A program made the translations under genes and the position numbers. From positions 33,323,440-33,387,439 of the forward strand of contig NC_134841.1 of NCBI RefSeq assembly GCF_965363235.1: 64,000 bases of DNA. Reading direction: 5' to 3'. The DNA is from Mytilus galloprovincialis (Eukaryota > Mollusca > Bivalvia > Mytilida > Mytilidae). This document shows positions 59,000-64,000 of the stretch, in pieces. The notes under the pieces were generated by a model, which saw only the letters and a program-made list of their open reading frames with translations, was not told the DNA's origin and did not search any database. The stretch's first letter is position 1, and the number at the start of each line of letters is the position of its first letter.

Positions 59000-59890
59000 G
59001 GACAACTTTCCTTAAAGAGTAATACTCCTTACAGCTTATTTATTCTTATATAAAGCAGATTGGTATATGTTTTATTAAATCTTGTTTTACATTGCAGGTT
59101 GTAGAGACAGTGACCTGACATAGACTGGTCAACCCCAGTCACATTTGGCTCGACAATTTTTCAATTTACATTTTTAAAGCATTCTATTGCCTTTTTTTTT
59201 TTCGCCAGGCCTAAAAATCAATTATTTACCCCTAATTCTGTAGCTGTAGCAGCTAGAACTATTTCAATGTTAGAGTTTTGGGAGTAAAAAGGTTTGTTGT
59301 AGAATTAACTTTAACAATAATTTGGATTTTCCGTTAAAGCACAATACTACAGTATTCATATGATTCGTTTTGAATGCATTGTTTATAGCAGTCTGCATAT
59401 AAGCGATTGGTTGTCATTTTGTTATTAAACGTTATTATGCTATTGAAGTTAATGCTAACCATTTGTTAGACGAAATTGTTGATCTTTCTCTGAAACATCA
59501 GGGAATTTAACAATAATGGTGATGTCTTTTTCAATTAAGTGTGTCTTGCTGAATTGATATCATAAGTTACACTGTGCCATTGACATTCTATCAACTACAG
59601 AATAAAGGGTTTGGATTATGTTCTGTGTGTGATTTTTAGTATAGCGTTTGTTGAACCAATAAATTTTCCATTATGAAATTAATATTCTACCAAATAGAGT
59701 TCTATTTTTTAATACCAAGTTGTAAGTTGAAATGACGCTTTATCGAAAACCCAGTTAGTTCGGCTTCAATGACAATGTGTACATTGAAAGAGCAGAATTT
59801 TAATGCCATTTGTTTGTCTTTTTTTATATTCCGTTTACTTATTTTATCAGTTCATACACTTATAAACCTACTGTTTTGTAATACATGTAC
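59000..59890. other. Intergenic DNA, nothing recognised
   Basis: No coding-like ORF and no named repeat. Confidence 0.35.
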
Positions 59891-59942
59891 AAGTACTAAC
59901 TTCAACTTCTTACTTAGTAGGCCTTTTTAACTTTTTTTATTC

Positions 59943-59987
59943 GAGCGTCACTGATGAGTTTTTTGTAGACGAACGCGCGTCTGGGCC
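59943..59987 (+). ncRNA. Near-intact hammerhead ribozyme relic
   Basis: GAGCGUCA, CUGAUGA, a stem II GUU/GAC, then GAAC instead of GAAA, followed by GCGCGUC and UGGGC. The upstream body 'TTCAACTTCTTACTTAG' matches other retrozyme-type copies. One lost A in the GAAA box and a weakened stem I argue against activity. Confidence 0.65.
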
Positions 59988-60261
59988 AAAATATAAATCG
60001 TTTAATCCTGTTATGGATCTATGGTGAGTTTATTTAATTGAATAGAATAAGACATGCCGGTTTCTCACTTAAATTTTAAGGATATTATTAAAAACAATTT
60101 CTTTCTAATAGGAGTGATCTACGTCATTATCTTATTTGAATAATGCTTATGTGCTCAGTCCTTGAAATCTTAACCTTTGACATATCTCGGCTCAGAGTAT
60201 ACGAACTTGATATTCATATGATATTCGCCTGATATTCAAATGATGAAGACATAATCTTTCA

Positions 60262-60765
60262 ATCAGTTTAATTGAGGTCTGGAGCTGGTATGTCAGTTAA
60301 CTGCTAGTAGTCTGTTGTTATTTATGTTTTATTGTCATTTTGTTTATATTCTGTTGTTACGTCTTCTGACATCAGACTCGGACTTCTCTTGAACTGAATT
60401 TTATTGTGCGTATTGTTATGCTTTTAATTTTCTATATTAGCAAGAGGTATAGGGAGAGGGTTGAGATCTCATAAACATGTTTAACCCCACCGCAATTTTG
60501 CGTCTGTCCCAAGTCAGGAACCTCTGGCATTTGTTAGTCTTGTATAATTCATAATTTTAGTTTCTTGTGTATAGTTCGGAGTTTAGTATGACGTCCATTA
60601 TTACTGAACTAGTATACATATTTTTAAAGGGGCCAGCTGAAGGACGCCTCCAGGTGCGGGAGTTTCTCGTTACATTGAAGACCCATTAGTTGCCTTCGGC
60701 TCTTGTCTGCTCTATGGTCGGGTTGTTGTCGCTTTGACACATTCCTCATTTCCTTTCCCAATTTT
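60262..60765 (-). repeat. Mussel repeat (GGGAATGTGCCAAAGAGAC family), reverse copy
   Basis: From 'TCAGTTTAATTGAGGTCTGG' to 'TTTGACACATTCCTCATTTCC', the reverse complement of 46504-47040 almost end to end. Confidence 0.75.
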
Positions 60766-61076
60766 ATTTATCAATCTTTTCAAGGTGTTTTGTTTGGGTT
60801 TTATGTCAAATGTGTTGTCATATCAACCAACTTTTCCAAGTATAAAAAGGGTATCTATTTAATTTAAGTAAAAACCATTAAATCAAACAAAAGTCTAAAA
60901 GCTTTAAGAAACCTAAGGATGCATAACAATACTATGATAGCACATATTAGATAATAGTTATAAAGATGTATTATTACAGAAACTTCCATATTTTACCATA
61001 GAGTTCGATTTTTTTTTTGACGTTTTGAGAACATACAATATAATTCGGAAATACCTAAATTTTGAATTCTCAGATT

Positions 61077-61118
61077 CGTCACTGATGAGTCTTCTGTAGA
61101 CGAAACGCGCGTCTGACG
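61077..61118 (+). ncRNA. Intact type I hammerhead ribozyme motif
   Basis: Stem I CGUCA/UGACG (perfect), core CUGAUGA, stem II GUC/GAC with a 7-base loop, GAAA, palindromic CGCGCG as stem III, and cleavage after the C at 61113 (GUC). All invariant positions are present. It is a single copy here, with no neighbouring unit. Confidence 0.8.
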
Positions 61119-61149
61119 TAAAAACAAAATTTACTCCTGGTATATTTTT

Positions 61150-62370
61150 ATGATAAGTGTATTTGCTACATATAAACTATCGTACTAACCAAACAATGCG
61201 ACTTCTTCAAATAAAAAAAATTCTAACAAATCTTTCATAAGTTTTAGAGACTCGGGATGGGTAAGAGACTAACTCATTTTATAAACACCTTTCTGATGCT
61301 GAAGAGTAGATGTTTCGAGGTCTTTTTTGTTTGTTTTGTCATTGGCGTATAGGCTAGCTTGTCATGCATAACAGATTGTTTTTATCTAACGTCATTGCTA
61401 TTTCTCCTGCAACTGACCTTTCTATTATACAAATACAGGGTTGCAGATAACATGTGACGTCAACGTACTCTAGACGTTTATTGTGACTGCCATAATTTCA
61501 TACTTTAGTTGTGAGAGAACAGTTAATTTCACATTTCTGTAAGTAAAGCGATGCCGACATGAATAAAATCACGCTAAATTTTTCGTTATACATGGCTAAA
61601 CGAACTCCGAAACAGCGATTACGTCCTCTTTACTACACTACGTCAACTTTGATAGTTTAGCGAAGCAACGTCACCACTGTTTCGAAGTTTGGTTCCTAAA
61701 GTTACCTTATATCCTATTTATAAAAAAAAATGCTTTTTAGATGGGTACTGGTTATTCGTGCGCTGCATAACATGCTTTTTTACCTTTGATTCTTTGTAAA
61801 TGATTTTATCAATCTGTTTTCACAGAATCTATAATAATGATAAAAATCATAAGTTTGGAAACGTCTTTAACAGACCATGTTTTATGTGAACATTGCGTCA
61901 TAATGTTCTTCCAGAACTTGAAACTGCTATTGTATACAACCATTTTAATTAAAATGATCATTTATATTAAATTTTTCAGGATTATACATATGGAATTATT
62001 GTAATCTTGCTGGATATTGATAAAAATCGTCTGTATTGAACAATATATATCTTTATTCTAAACAAACCATGATATCACATGCAATATAATCTACTGAAAA
62101 TTCAGCTATAACGAATATTTCCAATACTGACTCAGTTAATCACGTGGTTTTTCCGATAGTTACTTTGCTTATAATATAAAGACTACGCTAATGACTAATT
62201 GTAATAGACTATAACTTGTTTCTGTCTTCAAGTTCATTATTCCTGTAGTTAAAGTATAGATAAACGTTTCTTGGTTGGTTTTAAATTTAAATTTAGGAAT
62301 TGATTAACTTTGAAAAGTAGTTGACTCCTATGAAACGCTGGAAAAGTGCAGAAAATTCACAATGTGATAT
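61150..62370. other. Intergenic DNA upstream of the 62.6-kb ORF
   Basis: No coding-like ORF or named repeat. Confidence 0.35.
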
Positions 62371-62371
62371 T

Positions 62372-62414
62372 TATATATAAAAACTTTTGCTTTGGATAAA
62401 AATCTAATAAAAAG
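62372..62414 (+). promoter_or_regulatory. Candidate TATA box and first-exon donor
   Basis: TATATATAAAAA (62372-62383) is followed 31 bases later by a consensus splice donor AAAAG|GTAAGT (intron from 62415). The spacing would allow a very short non-coding first exon. Possible acceptors are TTTTTTTAAAG at about 62500 or later. Confidence 0.35.
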
Positions 62415-62602
62415 GTAAGTTCTTTTACTTACTTTCTGTTTACTTTCATGTTATAAATTTTTAACACTATTTCTTTTTTATTCAATTATTTTTTTTAAAG
62501 TCGGCAAATTATATTTGTTCATTGATTTTATTTTTTAAAAAAATGTATTATTTTCAATTATGATTTAAAAAGTTTGGATGTACAAAGGAAGTAAACTTGA
62601 AG

Positions 62603-62734
62603 ATGGATTCTCAAATTATTGATGTTCAATGTAAATGTCAAACAAGTGAAATAGTCATACAGGCGGATTATTCAAACAGGTTAAAAAGACAAGTGACAGA
62701 AATTGACAGTCAAATATCTAGCCTAGAGAAATAA
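62603..62734 (+). CDS. 43-codon ORF, possible small gene or first coding exon
   Basis: It begins MDSQIIDVQCKCQTSE and ends in a heptad-like, coiled-coil-prone segment (RLKRQVTEIDSQISSLEK). Composition is protein-like against very AT-rich surroundings. It lies just behind the candidate TATA box, donor and acceptor. No family is recognised. It may be a complete small protein or the 5-prime part of a gene. Confidence 0.35.
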   Translation: MDSQIIDVQCKCQTSEIVIQADYSNRLKRQVTEIDSQISSLEK

Positions 62735-64000
62735 TATTTCATCTGAAGCACTATATAACATTTTACATCATTTGTTAGCTTTATATTTATTAACCCGTGT
62801 GTACAATATTTACAAATTATTATGTTTTATATTTTTTGTTTTACTAAAGGATTTTTTTTTACTTTCAAGGTCAAATAGATTATACCTATTTTAAATTTAT
62901 CGACAGTCGCATATCTATCGTAGAACAGTTCCTTTCTATATGTGAAATGTTATTTCAATTGAAGAAAATTTACAATATTGCATCACTATTTGACTTACGT
63001 AATTATTAATCTTTGTGAAGGCTGTTATTAAATGACTTTTTATATGTAGAATTACAATAAATTAGATATTTTTTTACTTTCAAGAAATTATACGTATTTG
63101 AAGTTATTGTTGTTCCCATGAAGGTGACTAATTATTAATAATTACAAACTTATCAATATATATATTATATATATATGTGAATGAGTAGAGATGTTGGGTA
63201 AACTGATGCCAGCAAATCAACAACAAAAACATTTTAATATTTTTTTTTTGAATTTTGTCTTTATAGGTTATAATATTGATTTTGTTTTTAAGAAATTAAA
63301 ACATAACTAGATAAGTATTACTTTAAAGTTGCTGTCCTTAATACTTTTTTTCTGAATTTTATGCCGACAGACAATAGTTTAATATTTATAGTTGAAATTT
63401 GTTTATAATCAGCTTTCGGTAGCTACAATGATTCCACTTCTTTTTGTTGGTTTCCTTTCTTCTCTTTTTGTGATTCTCGTCGATTTGATGAGTTAGGACC
63501 TTTCCAACTGATATTCATAGTATGTTCATATTGGACTTTGACACCACTACCACAGGTTAGGTAGAAAGGGGGAGGGCTTACATACATGTTTAGCATTACT
63601 ATATTCTTTATTGGATGGTCTAAAGTCAGGAACCAGTAATCTAACTATTCTTTTACTATACGGTATGCATTTTTCTCATAATGATTGTGGAAGACCGTTC
63701 TGTAAACTTTTTTGTGTTAACACCCTTGTTCTTTGGTGTCTGGCTGAGAGTCTCCTTAGCAATAATAATTATTATTATATATAATCCTTTTTTATGTTTA
63801 TGTCTAAGACATTTAGAGAGCAAAATGAAATCTTAAGACATGGATTATAGATGGAAAAATACCCATATTAACGCGTATCATGGCGAAGATATAATAATAA
63901 AACAATAATTTTTTCAACCTTTTGTAATAGTTTTTCAAAAACTCCAATGATTAGTTGAATTGAAGTCTGGAATAGTTACTTTTTGTCAAACTACAACTGC
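62735..64000. other. AT-rich DNA with a weak mussel-repeat remnant
   Basis: A faint match to the 17.9-kb repeat family lies at about 63571-63640 ('ACATGTTTAGCATTACTAT ... CTAAAGTCAGGAACCAGTAA'); otherwise no gene or repeat is recognised. Confidence 0.35.

Overview
The window looks like nuclear DNA of a marine mussel (Mytilus or a close mytilid). It is AT-rich, its genes have introns with GT/AG borders, and it carries many interspersed repeats that I recognise as typical of mussels: the '...ATGTGGTATGATTGCCAATGAG' family, the 'GTGGCGGATCC' element, 'AGCTCACCTGG...' repeats, and 'CTGATGAG...GACGAAAC' ribozyme repeats. No bacterial, phage or CRISPR features are present.

Two protein genes are well supported. 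The first (3.1-15.7 kb, + strand) is an eight-exon kyphoscoliosis-peptidase/hillarin-like gene of 811 codons. It has a putative lipidated N-terminus and a transglutaminase-like domain whose Cys-His-Asp triad appears lost. Its helical C-terminal half faintly resembles a dynein stalk. The second (19.0-26.6 kb, - strand) is a ZNFX1-type protein of 2,240 aa. One 6-kb exon encodes the SF1 helicase and the NFX1-type cysteine-rich array, and a second exon adds the tail. ZNFX1 relatives act in antiviral RNA sensing and small-RNA pathways. The two genes converge and share no evident pathway. Weaker candidates are a 43-codon ORF behind a TATA box and a splice donor at 62.4-62.7 kb, and two exon-like stretches at 27.2-28.3 kb.

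The rest is repeat-rich. The introns of the first gene hold a 28-bp minisatellite, about eight decayed tandem copies of an exon end, and a 1.1-kb terminal-inverted-repeat element filled with a GATATC palindromic satellite. Between the genes (16.3-17.5 kb) lies a head-to-tail array of about 349-bp units. Each unit carries on the - strand a sequence matching a type I hammerhead ribozyme, so the array looks like a retrozyme. A further intact hammerhead lies at 61.1 kb, and decayed relatives lie at 20.2, 37.2, 50.2 and 59.9 kb.

From 28 to 64 kb I see almost only mobile DNA. There is a 4.13-kb CACTG-ended foldback element (38.5-42.6 kb) whose inner halves are inverted and circularly permuted. There are four copies of a 2.0-kb non-coding, hairpin-ended, Helentron-like element (31.3, 50.5, 52.5 and 54.7 kb). 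Three of these sit inside the second copy of a roughly 1-kb segmental duplication, which also holds a 139-bp MITE with a clean 8-bp target duplication and a paralogous empty site. All calls were made by eye; exon borders are inferred from splice consensus and reading-frame continuity.
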